Below are positions 25,310-34,474 of a DNA stretch of 64,000 nucleotides, in pieces. The notes beneath the pieces were generated by a model. It worked only from the letters and a program-made list of their open reading frames with translations. It was not told the DNA's origin and did no database searches. Source of the stretch: Candidatus Macondimonas diazotrophica (GTDB lineage: Bacteria > Pseudomonadota > Gammaproteobacteria > UBA5335); contig NZ_SRIO01000004.1 in NCBI RefSeq assembly GCF_004684205.1, positions 124,001 through 188,000 on the forward strand. The letters are read 5' to 3'. How positions within the stretch are numbered: position 1 is the first letter of the stretch; every line of letters begins with the position of its first letter. A program made the translations under genes and the position numbers.

Positions 25310-27445
25310 TTGAAGACGGTTTTTTTTGCAACGGTGGCAGCAGGACTCGAAGACTTGCTGGCCCCTGAACTCGAAGCCCTCGGTGCCCGGGACATCCGGC
25401 GTCAGAGCGCGGGCGTGCAATTCACGGGCGATCTGGCCTGCGGCTACCGGGTGTGTCTGTGGTCGCGTCTGGCCAGCCGTGTGTTGCTGCGCCTGGATCA
25501 CTTCCATGCGCCGAACGCCGCTGCGCTGCGATCCGGCATCGAGCGGATGTCGTGGGAGGATCACCTGTTGCCGGACGGCAGTTTCATGGTCGCGTTCACC
25601 GGCACCTCGGCGGCCATTCGCAACACGCATTTCGGTGCGCTTACGGTCAAGGATGGGCTGGTGGACCGGTTTCGTGCCCGCACCGGACGTCGGCCCAGCG
25701 TGCGTGCCGAACGTCCCGATCTGCGTCTGGCGGTGCATCTGTTTCGGGAGCAGGCCACGGTCTATCTGGATCTGGCGGGAGAGAGCCTGCACCGTCGGGC
25801 CTATCGACTGGAAGCCGGCCCGGCCCCGTTGAAGGAATCGTTGGCTGCCGCGGTGCTCCTGCAGGCCGGCTGGCCGGCGTTGGCGACATCGGGTCAGCCC
25901 TTGTTCGATCCGCTGTGCGGGGCGGGGACGCTGCTGATCGAAGGCGCCTGGATGGCCGGGGATGTCGCGCCGGGGCTGTTGCGATCCTATTTCGGTTTTC
26001 AGGGCTGGCTCGGCCATGTGCCGACATTGTGGCAGCGTCTGCGCCAGGAGGCGCAGGCTCGTCGGATCGCCGGTCTCGACCGGTTGCCGGTCATTGCGGG
26101 ACGCGACGCCGATGCCCGCGTCATCCGCGTGGCGGAGGCCAACGTGGCCCGCGCCGGCCTGACGGGACGGATTCATCTCACCCCGGGCGAGCTCGGCGAC
26201 GCGCACCCGCCAGGCGACACCCAGGCCGGTCTGATGGTCGTCAATCCCCCGTATGGCGAACGGCTGGACAGCGTCGGGACATCGCGAACGCTGCATGCGA
26301 CGCTGGGCAGACGGGTAGCGACGGCGTTTGGCGGCTGGCGCGCCGCCGTGATCAGCGCGCTGCCGGAAGCGGGATCCCTGATGCGCGGTCCGCATTCGCC
26401 GCAGCTCGAGGTGGCCAATGGTGCCATCCCCTGCGGGGTCTGGGTCTGGGATGTTCCCGCAACAGGGGCTTCCGACGCGCCGGGCGCTGAGGCCGCCATC
26501 GTCGCGGATCCCGGTGCCGAGGCCCTCGTCAACCGTCTGCGCAAGAACATGCGTCATCTGGGGCGGTGGGCGCGCCGCGAGGGCATCGAGGCTTACCGGG
26601 TCTATGATGCCGATCTGCCCGAGTATGCCTTTGCCATCGATCGCTACGGCGATTGGCTGCATGTGCAGGAATATGCGCCTCCGGCCAGCGTGGATCCCGA
26701 ACTGGCGGCACGGCGGCGGGCGACGCTGCTCGCCGGCTTGCCCGAGTGGCTGGAGGTTCCGCTGGATCGCGTCGTCTTCAAGACCCGTGAACGCCAGCGT
26801 GGGCGGGCGCAGTATGTCCGGCAGGATACGAAGGGTGAGGGGCAGGTCATCCAGGAAGGGGGGCTGCGCTTTTGGGTCAACCTCACCGATTATCTCGATA
26901 CCGGCCTTTTTCTCGATCATCGGGCGACCCGCGTCCTGTTGCGCGAAGCCGCTGCCGGCAAGCGATTTCTCAATCTGTTTTGCTATACCGGCAGCGCGAC
27001 GGTCTATGCCGCTGCTGGGGGGGCACGCTCGACGACTTCAGTCGATCTGTCGGCAACCTATCTCGACTGGGCACAGGAAAACCTGCGCCTCAATGGCCTC
27101 GATGGCTCGCAGCACCGGCTGATCCAGGCCGACGGCCGCACCTGGATCGATGAGGATACGGGAACCTATGATGTGGTCTTTCTCGATCCGCCGACGTTTT
27201 CGAACTCCAAGCGCATGAGCGGAACCTGGGATGTGCAGCGGGATCATGCGGCGCTTATCGCGGCAGTGATGGCGCGTCTGGCGCCGGGTGGGCAGCTGGT
27301 GTTCTCGACCAATCACCGCCGTTTCCGGCTCGATGCCGAAGTTGCGGAGCGCTGGCAGGTGGCTGATCTCAGCCGGGCCACGCTGCCGCCGGATTTCGCG
27401 CGCAACCCGGCCATTCGCCGCTGCTGGCGCATTACCCCCCGCTGA
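25310..27445 (+). CDS. rlmL: Bifunctional 23S rRNA methyltransferase RlmKL
   Basis: The fused enzyme methylates 23S rRNA G2445 (RlmL, N2) and G2069 (RlmK, N7). 711 aa versus 702 in E. coli. Order: THUMP domain (RRQSAGVQFTGDLACGYRVCLWSRLASRVLLRL), first methyltransferase with DPLCGAGTLLIEGAWMA and VVNPPYGERL, then second methyltransferase with FLNLFCYTGSATVYAAAGGA and VFLDPPTFSNSKRM. TTG 25310 is chosen because it places KTVFFATVAAGLEDLL at the N-terminus, as in E. coli; no strong ribosome site is seen, so the start is less sure than the identity. Confidence 0.93.
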   Translation: MKTVFFATVAAGLEDLLAPELEALGARDIRRQSAGVQFTGDLACGYRVCLWSRLASRVLLRLDHFHAPNAAALRSGIERMSWEDHLLPDGSFMVAFTGTSAAIRNTHFGALTVKDGLVDRFRARTGRRPSVRAERPDLRLAVHLFREQATVYLDLAGESLHRRAYRLEAGPAPLKESLAAAVLLQAGWPALATSGQPLFDPLCGAGTLLIEGAWMAGDVAPGLLRSYFGFQGWLGHVPTLWQRLRQEAQARRIAGLDRLPVIAGRDADARVIRVAEANVARAGLTGRIHLTPGELGDAHPPGDTQAGLMVVNPPYGERLDSVGTSRTLHATLGRRVATAFGGWRAAVISALPEAGSLMRGPHSPQLEVANGAIPCGVWVWDVPATGASDAPGAEAAIVADPGAEALVNRLRKNMRHLGRWARREGIEAYRVYDADLPEYAFAIDRYGDWLHVQEYAPPASVDPELAARRRATLLAGLPEWLEVPLDRVVFKTRERQRGRAQYVRQDTKGEGQVIQEGGLRFWVNLTDYLDTGLFLDHRATRVLLREAAAGKRFLNLFCYTGSATVYAAAGGARSTTSVDLSATYLDWAQENLRLNGLDGSQHRLIQADGRTWIDEDTGTYDVVFLDPPTFSNSKRMSGTWDVQRDHAALIAAVMARLAPGGQLVFSTNHRRFRLDAEVAERWQVADLSRATLPPDFARNPAIRRCWRITPR

Positions 27446-27605
27446 AATACGGCCCGTCGTCCGATGCGTTACCGCAAGGCATGCACAGGCATGGCTAGGG
27501 GGTATCGGGCCTTGCAAAACGACGTGTCGGGTCAATTTGTGCCCGTATCGCGGGGGTTGTCACCGGAGTCGCGAGCTTTCCCAAACCGAACGGCTCCTCT
27601 GATGA

Positions 27606-27687
27606 GACCGATCGGATTCGGCTCCCCGGCAGCCTTCAAAGCGCAAAGTTAATTCAAGCTATTGGTTTTATTTAAACCGATCGGTTT
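27606..27687. promoter_or_regulatory. Pair of ACCGATCGG palindromes, candidate TetR-family operators
   Basis: AAACCGATCGGTTT at 27674-27687 is a perfect 14-bp palindrome, and GACCGATCGGA at 27606-27616 shares the 9-bp core. The centres are 69 bp apart. The ACC-GATC-GGT core resembles operators of some TetR-family regulators such as NemR. No TetR gene lies in the window, so the regulator would act in trans. The run of six T after the second palindrome could alternatively make it a weak terminator. Confidence 0.4.
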
Positions 27688-27920
27688 TTTGGAGCGGACT
27701 GCCAGTCGTCGGATACGCCGCCGTGCGGCAATTCCCAGCGTTGGCACGCGGTGTGCAATATTTCATGTGACGGTGAATAAAGGGCCGGGACCAGACCGAC
27801 AAGAATATCGAAAAAATCCGCCGAAAATCAGAGATAACGCCGCCAATGCATCGCCAAGAATGAAGCTGGAATACCACACCCGCTCGGATGGCTCACAATA
27901 ACAACAAGAAGAAGACTGAC

Positions 27921-27951
27921 CGGCCCTCGCTCGCGAGGGCCGTTTCTTTTT
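27921..27951 (+). terminator. Rho-independent terminator with no obvious upstream gene
   Basis: A 9-bp perfect stem CGGCCCTCG / CGAGGGCCG with a 4-nt loop is followed by TTTCTTTTT on the plus strand. The nearest plus-strand gene, rlmL, ends 475 bp upstream, so it may end a small RNA or a long rlmL 3' UTR. Confidence 0.85.
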
Positions 27952-27977
27952 GCGATTCCCGATGCACCGAGCGACGG

Positions 27978-29936
27978 TCAGCCGGCCGCGGCTTCGGGGA
28001 GTATCGGCTGTTCTTCGAGGCGTTCGTCGTTGCCGGGCACCATGCTGCCGGCGCGGGTGAGCACCCGTCCCAGCCGATCCCGGCCGTGAACCGGTGTGTA
28101 CTGCTTGCCGTCCCAGGCGATCTGTCCGGCGATGATCACCTGCGTCACGACACCGTCGGAGCGGTTGACCATCTGCACGTTCTCGAAGATGTCGCGATGC
28201 TGCATCACCGTGCTCGCTTGCGGATCGTAGGCACGCAGCGCGGCAGGATCGATCAGGATCACGTCGGCCTGCGCGCCGAGATCGAGGGTGCCGACATCCA
28301 GGTTGAACAGGGCCGCAGGGTCGCGGGTCAGCCGCCGGACCTGCTTGGCGACGGTCTCGAGACCGTCTTCATGGGCCAGCTGCAGGGTGCGCAGATTGCC
28401 GTCGAAGAATGCCATATTGGTGAGGTGGGCGCCGGAGTCGTTGAAACCCGGGAGCGTGTTCTCATCCAGCAGCAGTTGCTTGAGGATTTCGCGGCGCGTG
28501 TTGGCTGTGGTCATCGCCCAGCGGAACTGGCGGTCGTAGCGGCGCAACAGGTGCATCATGAATTCGGCGTCGTCGACGATGGGATTGGGGAATTGCGCGA
28601 ACGCAGCGCCTTCGGCTTCGCTCAGATGTCCCGTGCGTCCTTCGGCCTGTTGGTACCGCAGCAGCCGATCATAGATCGCCTGCATGTTCTGCCCGCTCCA
28701 CTCGGGCATGTCCGGAACCGAAACCATTTCCATGTCGCGCAGATCGCGGTTGAAGGTCGTCGGCTCGAAGCCCAGACGGCGCGCCAGGCGGGCGAGATTG
28801 AATCCCTGCTTGCCGGACATCCAGTCTTTACGGAACCGCACCTGGTAGCTCGGATCGTTGAGCAGGCGCTGGCGGCCCTCGCGGTCGTCCAGTTCCAGGG
28901 CGATGAGTTCGCGAAATGCCGGGCGTTCTTCCATCAACGGAGAAGTGACGCCGTCGGCATAGACCTTGAAAGGTGCCGATAGCGCCTGGAAGGCAAAACG
29001 GCCTTTGACCAGTTTTGAGTTAATCAGGCGATTGACGCGCAGCAAGCCTTTCCATGCCATGGGTTGCGACTTCAGATCCATGGCTGCGGTGGCAGTCATG
29101 CGCAGCGATTTGCCGTAAATGCGTTTGCTGCCCATCATCATCAAAGACAGCGTGGCGAGCTTGGCATCGGGGTTGGGGGTGAACTGGACGATGCCATCGT
29201 AGGATCGCACCACCTCGCACAGGGCGCGGATCTCCTTGCGCGTGGCATGCTGGGCCGGAATGCGTTCGCCGCGGTAAGGGTCGTTGGCCAGATAGTGCAG
29301 CGGCAGGCCGTCGGTGGACAGACCGACGTAGCCGGCCTGCATGCATTCATCCAGAACGCGGCACATTTCGACGATCTGTTCGTCGGTCGGGCGGTCGCTC
29401 AGGGCGCCCGGCATGCCCATCACCGCGACACGCAGCATGGTGTGGGGCACCATGGGGCAGACGTTGGGGCCAAGCGCCAGATCCTTGAAGTGTTTCAGGT
29501 ACTCGATGGGGTTGTCCCAGGTGATGTGGCCATCCAGCGCCTTGACCAGCACGGGTTTGGGCATGTTTTCGACCCGGGCGAAGCAATCGACGGTCGGATT
29601 GTCCTCCAGCGCATTGCCCCAGCCGTAGGACTGCAGACCGAAGGCGAGTCCGAGACTGCAATTGCTCATCACCACCGTGGTCGTACCGTGGCGCACCGAT
29701 TCGGGCAATCCGGGGTCGATCTCGACCTCGAGGTCATAATGGGTATGGATGTCCAGCAGTCCCGGCATCAGCCATTGACCGGTGCCGTCGATGACAGTGC
29801 GGGCCCAGCTCGATTTGAAATCCACACCTTTGGCAGCAATGCGCCCCTGATGGATCGCAATGTCGTAGGTTTGTGGCGCCTCGCCACTGCCGTCGAAAAC
29901 CAGAGCGTTCTTGATCAAAAGATCCCATGTGGTCAT
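27978..29936 (-). CDS. Amidohydrolase, N-acyl-D-amino-acid deacylase (D-aminoacylase) family
   Basis: A 652-aa metal-dependent hydrolase of the urease/dihydroorotase superfamily. N-terminal DLLIKNALVFDGSGEAPQTYDIAIHQGRIAAKG and VIDGTGQWLMPGLLDIHTHYDLEVEIDPGLPESVRHGTTTVVMSNCSLGLAFG carry the first metal HxH and the cysteine-containing loop of the D-aminoacylase branch. The C-terminus FNDSGAHLTNMAFFDG, VRRLTRDPAALFNLDVGTLDLGAQADVILIDPAAL is the usual closing beta-sandwich. The real substrate is unknown; many members of this branch are annotated on family alone. ATG 29936 has GAGAGGA upstream. Confidence 0.88.
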   Translation of the reverse strand: MTTWDLLIKNALVFDGSGEAPQTYDIAIHQGRIAAKGVDFKSSWARTVIDGTGQWLMPGLLDIHTHYDLEVEIDPGLPESVRHGTTTVVMSNCSLGLAFGLQSYGWGNALEDNPTVDCFARVENMPKPVLVKALDGHITWDNPIEYLKHFKDLALGPNVCPMVPHTMLRVAVMGMPGALSDRPTDEQIVEMCRVLDECMQAGYVGLSTDGLPLHYLANDPYRGERIPAQHATRKEIRALCEVVRSYDGIVQFTPNPDAKLATLSLMMMGSKRIYGKSLRMTATAAMDLKSQPMAWKGLLRVNRLINSKLVKGRFAFQALSAPFKVYADGVTSPLMEERPAFRELIALELDDREGRQRLLNDPSYQVRFRKDWMSGKQGFNLARLARRLGFEPTTFNRDLRDMEMVSVPDMPEWSGQNMQAIYDRLLRYQQAEGRTGHLSEAEGAAFAQFPNPIVDDAEFMMHLLRRYDRQFRWAMTTANTRREILKQLLLDENTLPGFNDSGAHLTNMAFFDGNLRTLQLAHEDGLETVAKQVRRLTRDPAALFNLDVGTLDLGAQADVILIDPAALRAYDPQASTVMQHRDIFENVQMVNRSDGVVTQVIIAGQIAWDGKQYTPVHGRDRLGRVLTRAGSMVPGNDERLEEQPILPEAAAG

Positions 29937-30173
29937 GTGTCCTCTCCTCCTCATCACCGCATCCTGCGGATTATCGACACGCGGTGGCTGCTGTCGCGCG
30001 ACACCGGGTCGTCTGCGTTCCTGTCCCCATCATAAGCCCGGTTACAAAAAAAAGGAAAAAATGCAAGCCCCGCCGGACCGTCTAAGCTTCTTTTGTCTCT
30101 TCAGTGGCTTAGTCGCTCTGGCTGCGACGGCCATGAGGGACGTCACCCAAAAATGATCAAGGAGGCGATAAAC

Positions 30174-31664
30174 ATGGCGACAGGGATGATCGTCCGGGGG
30201 TCCGCGTGGCGGGCCATTGTGCACGGGCAACGTTCGGTGCAGCCGCCGAGGCCGGTGAGCCTATCGCATACGGCACGGTCGATGCGGCGATGTTCGAAGA
30301 AGCGGTGACCGCGTACCGAAACAATCCCATCTATCTGGTCGCCAACATGCCCTTGCTGCGAGCGCTCACGCCGGAGCAACTGGCCGAGGCGATCGAGCGG
30401 CTCGACATGACGCATTACAGCGACCTGCATCCCGTGGTGATCAAAGGATCCGCGATCGCTGGACTGGTCGGAAGAGCGCTGCGCAGGTCTCGGTCATGGC
30501 GGTACGCGGGGATCGCATACAGTCCATCCCGTTCCAGATCGCCGGGATGGATGAGAAAGGGTGGGTTTTCCTGCCCGAGGTGTCGCCCAACCCGGTACGG
30601 GGGCGCTGCGGCATCATCGACCCGATCGACGAAATCGTGTTCATGTACCGGGATACCGGATTATGACCCCTACGAGACGAAGCGACACGATGCGATCGCG
30701 GGCCGAATTCTCCAGGAGCGGCGCTTCGAGCATGGCGGCCGGGCGCGCTATGCCTATCTGGTCCAAGGTGACCCAAGGCGCAACGGGGCGGATTATGTCT
30801 CTTTCGACGCCGAGACCGGGATCTCCCGCAACCGCTACGACGCGTTCCGCACCGATCCGGCCGATTTCCTCGACTTCCAGGACTTTTGCGCCAACGGGGG
30901 GCGCGTCAGGACAAGCGCGTGCTCGACGCCATCTATGGTGGGCTGGAGACTGGCGTGTTCACATCCTGGCCGAAGCTGCGGTTCAACACCATGGACGACA
31001 TCCGCCCGGAACTGATCTTTGCCAAGGACGGTGCGGTTCGTGCCACGGGGGTGCTCAAGCTGCGGATCATCGTGGCGGGGATTCCCGTCTTCAACATCCT
31101 CTCGCAGGTCACGGTCCACGATCAGGGCATCACTCTGCCCGTCTCCATCCAGGTCACGGGGGGTGAGGTCTTGACCCGTGTGCTCAATCAGCCGCACTTC
31201 ATCCTGGCCCTGGATTTCAACGATATCCAGGGCGGACGGGCGAACGCCGCCGGCAGCCGTGATCCGGATGCCTATGCGATTGGGGAAGTCAGCTGAGCGA
31301 ACTGGGGCGTACGGCAACCATTTCGCACGAGAAGAACTGGCTGTGGATGGGCAGTCGCCTGGGCTGGGATGTGTTCGCGCGCTTCGATATCCCGCCGGGC
31401 TGGCCGGAAGATCTCCGGCTTCGGTATCAGGGTGATCCCAACGCCACGACATTCTGGAAAGATTTTCCGGGCGCCAGCTCACGGATCGGCGTGGATGCCC
31501 GGGGCCTTCGAGTCGGCAAACTCGACATCTCGTTGACGGTGATTCTGTGGTTTCCCGATACGGTCGGTCCCGGCGGACCGCGGCGTTTCGCCGAGGAGAT
31601 GTGCAACCCTCCGGCTTGGACGGCGCGCGCATGTTCAGCCGCTCGGCTCGCCGGCATGAACTGA
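30174..31664 (+). pseudogene. Decayed gene of unknown family, probably an exported protein, at least four frameshifts
   Basis: A continuous protein-like sequence is spread over three frames. It begins at ATG 30174 behind a strong AAGGAGG. Frame changes are needed near 30200, about 30470 (after VVIKGSAIAG; continuing AQVSVMAVRGDRIQSIPFQIAGMDEKGWVFLPEV), about 30660 (stop after YRDTG; continuing YDPYETKRHDAIAG), about 30900 (continuing KRVLDAIYGGLETGVFTSWPKL) and about 31285 (continuing SQLSELGRTATISHEKNWLWMGSRLGWDV), ending EEMCNPP...GMN. Restored length would be near 490 residues. I do not recognise the family. The large intact genes nearby argue against general sequencing error. Confidence 0.7.
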
Positions 31665-31686
31665 GCGGTCAACGCTGGAAGCTTTC

Positions 31687-31744
31687 AGGGCCAGAGGGGA
31701 CGAGGGCCCTGGGAGGGGCCTCGTCCCTGCATGCATCTGGCCCT
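31687..31744. repeat. Nested inverted repeat at a convergent junction
   Basis: Outer 9-bp stem AGGGCCAGA (31687-31695) / TCTGGCCCT (31736-31744) and inner 9-bp stem GGGACGAGG (31697-31705) / CCTCGTCCC (31719-31727). It lies between the end of the decayed gene and the end of the small exported protein gene. It has no U-run and is a likely bidirectional transcript end. Confidence 0.65.
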
Positions 31745-31774
31745 ATGGGCGAGTGCCGCAATCGGGTGTCGCGA

Positions 31775-32158
31775 TCAGTGGAACAGTACGAAAGTGTGGG
31801 TATTGGACCAGGACAAGTCGATCGGGTCCCAATTGCCGCTGCCGGCTTTGCTGACGTACGTGTTGCCGGAGTTTTTGCCGGTCATGCTGAAATTCCAAGA
31901 GGGGGATACCTCCCAGTTCAGACCGGCACTCGTATCGATTTCAACACCGCCCAGGACGGGCGATGTGGTCACGTTGAAATACGGGGCGGTATAGCTCGGA
32001 TTCCAGGCAGCCGAGGCAGCGTAATTGAACAGGACGCCACTGTAGCTGGCCTGACCATTCACGTCAGACAACTCGGCTTCGTTCAGTTCGACCATGGCCG
32101 CCTGGGCGACGACCGGGGCAGCCAAAAGGGCAATCAGCGGCATGTGTTTCAGACTCAT
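31775..32158 (-). CDS. Small exported protein with ELSDVNGQ motif
   Basis: A 127-aa protein. Signal peptide MSLKHMPLIALLAAPVVAQA is followed by AMVELNEAELSDVNGQASYSG, a short acidic motif (aELsdVnGQ) that recurs at the mature N-terminus of a set of uncharacterised proteobacterial exported proteins. The remainder is rich in Ser, Asn, Thr and aromatic residues (NYAASAAWNPSYTAPYFNVTTSPV, GLNWEVSPSWNFSMTGKNSGNTY), suggesting a beta-structured secreted or outer-membrane protein. ATG 32158 has GGAG 9 nt upstream. Function unknown. Confidence 0.75.
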   Translation of the reverse strand: MSLKHMPLIALLAAPVVAQAAMVELNEAELSDVNGQASYSGVLFNYAASAAWNPSYTAPYFNVTTSPVLGGVEIDTSAGLNWEVSPSWNFSMTGKNSGNTYVSKAGSGNWDPIDLSWSNTHTFVLFH

Positions 32159-32403
32159 GAGCCAGGACTCCTTAAAACTGTTTTGATTCAGGTCTGCGAA
32201 ACGAGACTTGCCGGTGGGAACCGGCATTTGCAGTCTGACACCCCGGAGTGACGCATTTCTGACACTTCTATGAAGGTTCGATCGCGGATAGACCGATTGG
32301 GCCGGTCCCTGCGATCGCGCAAGGCAGCCGAATTGCTGTCTTGCGCGATGGTTACGGACACCCGGATGCATCGGGGGTCGCCGGATGGTGATGGGGTGAA
32401 CAC

Positions 32404-34197
32404 TCACGGCACAACGGCGATACGCGTCTCGATCGCCGCGGAGAACGGTTGGGGCAGGCGCTCGACGTGATCGATCAGGGCGTCCAGATCCACTGGACCC
32501 ACCACACGCCCCGTTCCCTCGGGCAGCACACTGAAATTGTCGCCGCCGTCTGCGATGAAATTGTTCACGGTAATCGAATAGGTCGCGCCCGGATCAAGGG
32601 GTGCGCCATTGATCTGGATGCTCCCCGCATCCACGCGATTGTCGGCATGACCGGGACCGTTTTCGTGCCAGCGGTAGGTCAAGCCTGCGGGTTTCAGGAT
32701 GCGCGCAAAAGGTTGGCCGTCCCACTGCTGATTCAGCAGGGCCACGATCTGGTTACCGGTAAGATTCAAACGCACCAGATCGTTATTGAATGGCTGCACA
32801 CTGAACAGATCGCCCCAGGTTACCTCGCCGGCCGCAATGTCGGCACGGATGCCTCCTGGGTTCATCAGGGCGATGTCCGTGCCCAGCGCCGCGCGCTGCG
32901 CATCGGCGATGAGGTTGCCGAGTGCGGATTCACCTGCCGGGCTCTCGGCACGGGTGATGTCGGCGCTGGCTTGCCCGATCACTCGATTAACCAGAGGGGC
33001 TACCCGTTCGTCGGCCCGGGCCACCAGGTTCGCGATGGCATCGTCAGGGTGCAGGCCCGGACCTTCATCCGCCCAGGTGGTGACGACGGCGGCAGATTTG
33101 TGAATGACATCGCGCGATCGGGGGTCGAGCGCCAATTCGATATCGCCATAGGCCGTCCCGGCGGAAAAGGCCTGGGTGACCAGAATCAGCTTGCCGTGGG
33201 CATTGGGCATCAGGGTATTGGTGAAGCTGTGGGCATGGCCGGACACTACGACGTCGACCTCATCGTCCAGTTGCGACACGATGTCGCCGATCGCGCCGTC
33301 CAGCGCCTGTGGTGCATCGCGGGTGGGGCCGAGATAACTGGTCTGTCGGGTGCCTTGATGGATGGCCACGACGATGGCGCGCACGCCCCGACGCTGCAGG
33401 GCACGGACCTCTTGATTGATCGCAGCGGCCTCATCGACGAACCGGACACCCGCCACGCCCGACGGCGTGACGATGGTGGGGGTCTCCTTGAGCACGGCAC
33501 CGACGAAGCCGACGCCAATGCCGCGGATCCGCTTGATCGTCGACGGCGGATACAGCGTTTTTCCCGTGGCGGTGTCGACCACGTTGGCAACCACTGTGGC
33601 AAAGCGTGCCCCGCGCCAGGGATCTTCGAGGAAAGGTCCGTCGGCATGGTTGCCGCCGTCCAGCAGCCGGGTGAGCTCGGTCACGCCCTCGTCGAATTCG
33701 TGATTGCCCAAGGTGCCGATCACGTTGCAGCGCGGATGCATGCGTTGTTGCGGCAGGACGCCGCAATGCGGGTTGGCCAGAAGATTCAGGACGCTGATGG
33801 CCGGTTCATCCTGCAGCAGCGCCGAGTTGGGCGGACTGGCACCGACCTGATCACCGGCTTGGACGATGAATGCGCCATCGGGGGCATCCGCGGACGCCTG
33901 CTTGAGGTAGCTCGCCAGTACGGCCGCTCCGCCTGCGGGCCGTCCGCCTACCGAGCGGGGGGAAAGCTGGCCATGAAAGTCATTGATTCCCAGAATCTTG
34001 AAGCGAATCCACTGTCGTGGAGCGGGTGCCTCCCGCGCTGTCCAGTTCACGCGCAAGCCCGCCTGCGCGCGTGCCGCCATGCCATCTTCGTCGGCATCGG
34101 GCGCATGCGTTCCCCCGGCCTGCACCAGCGAGGCCGTGAACAAACAGATGATGGCAAGCCACTTGGTCAACGACAAACCAGATCGGATGAACAGCAT
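32404..34197 (-). CDS. Exported 5'-nucleotidase / UshA-family metallophosphoesterase
   Basis: A 597-aa periplasmic enzyme expected to dephosphorylate nucleotides or related esters. Signal peptide LTKWLAIICLFTASLVQAG. The calcineurin-like domain keeps its metal ligands: LGINDFHGQLSP (D-x-H), VQAGDQVGAS (GD), IGTLGNHEFDEG (GNHE), VVSGHAHSFTN (GHxH). The C-terminal 5'-nucleotidase domain has ALMNPGGIRADIAAGEVTWGDLFSVQPFNNDLVRLNLTGNQIVALL. ATG 34197 is preceded by GAGGAAA at good spacing; a longer frame begins at 34233. Confidence 0.93.
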   Translation of the reverse strand: MLFIRSGLSLTKWLAIICLFTASLVQAGGTHAPDADEDGMAARAQAGLRVNWTAREAPAPRQWIRFKILGINDFHGQLSPRSVGGRPAGGAAVLASYLKQASADAPDGAFIVQAGDQVGASPPNSALLQDEPAISVLNLLANPHCGVLPQQRMHPRCNVIGTLGNHEFDEGVTELTRLLDGGNHADGPFLEDPWRGARFATVVANVVDTATGKTLYPPSTIKRIRGIGVGFVGAVLKETPTIVTPSGVAGVRFVDEAAAINQEVRALQRRGVRAIVVAIHQGTRQTSYLGPTRDAPQALDGAIGDIVSQLDDEVDVVVSGHAHSFTNTLMPNAHGKLILVTQAFSAGTAYGDIELALDPRSRDVIHKSAAVVTTWADEGPGLHPDDAIANLVARADERVAPLVNRVIGQASADITRAESPAGESALGNLIADAQRAALGTDIALMNPGGIRADIAAGEVTWGDLFSVQPFNNDLVRLNLTGNQIVALLNQQWDGQPFARILKPAGLTYRWHENGPGHADNRVDAGSIQINGAPLDPGATYSITVNNFIADGGDNFSVLPEGTGRVVGPVDLDALIDHVERLPQPFSAAIETRIAVVP

Positions 34198-34388
34198 GAT
34201 GGGTTTCCTCACCTCGGAGCCAGCGGTGAGCAAAAGAATGATGCCGCCGCACTGCGCTCGAGTGACGCGGCGATGGCGATTCGGTGACGATGGCGTTAGA
34301 CGATGCGGCCGCTGACCCGGCGCGGCTCCCCGGTCCCTGTGGTGACGGGAGCGGCTGATCCGGGACGAAGCAGGGGTGTGAGTCCCTC

Positions 34389-34420
34389 TTGTCGATCGGG
34401 CATGGCTCTGATATACAATC
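34389..34420 (+). promoter_or_regulatory. Candidate sigma-70 promoter of dksA
   Basis: TTGTCG at 34389-34394, a 17-nt spacer, then TATACA at 34412-34417 (overlapping TACAAT). It lies about 60 nt upstream of the dksA start. A short stem TGTCCC / GGGACA is in the leader at about 34433-34452. Matches are 4/6 and 4/6, so this is a prediction. Confidence 0.45.
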
Positions 34421-34474
34421 GCGGTTTATTTTTGTCCCCGGCCCGGGACAGGCGATTAGCTGAGGAGTACCGCG

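Larger units (their letters stand above)
27446..27977. other. Long non-coding gap with palindromes and an orphan terminator
   Basis: 532 bp between rlmL and the end of the convergent amidohydrolase gene. The middle (about 27650-27900) is AT-rich compared with its surroundings. It contains two ACCGATCGG palindromes (separate entry) and ends in a strong plus-strand terminator 475 bp past the rlmL stop. A 79-codon frame at 27662-27901 has no ribosome site and an unconvincing product. A small RNA or a short undetected transcript is possible. Confidence 0.5.

Noticed and set aside
27674-27690. Palindrome AAACCGATCGGTTT plus T-run as the rlmL terminator
   Set aside because: A hairpin would have only a 5-bp, mostly AT stem and 4-nt loop, 230 bp after the stop. 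Operator is more likely, although a weak terminator cannot be excluded.
27662-27901. 79-codon frame in the gap after rlmL
   Set aside because: No ribosome site, a mixed Arg-rich product and no family. The strong terminator 20 bp later fits an RNA gene at least as well.
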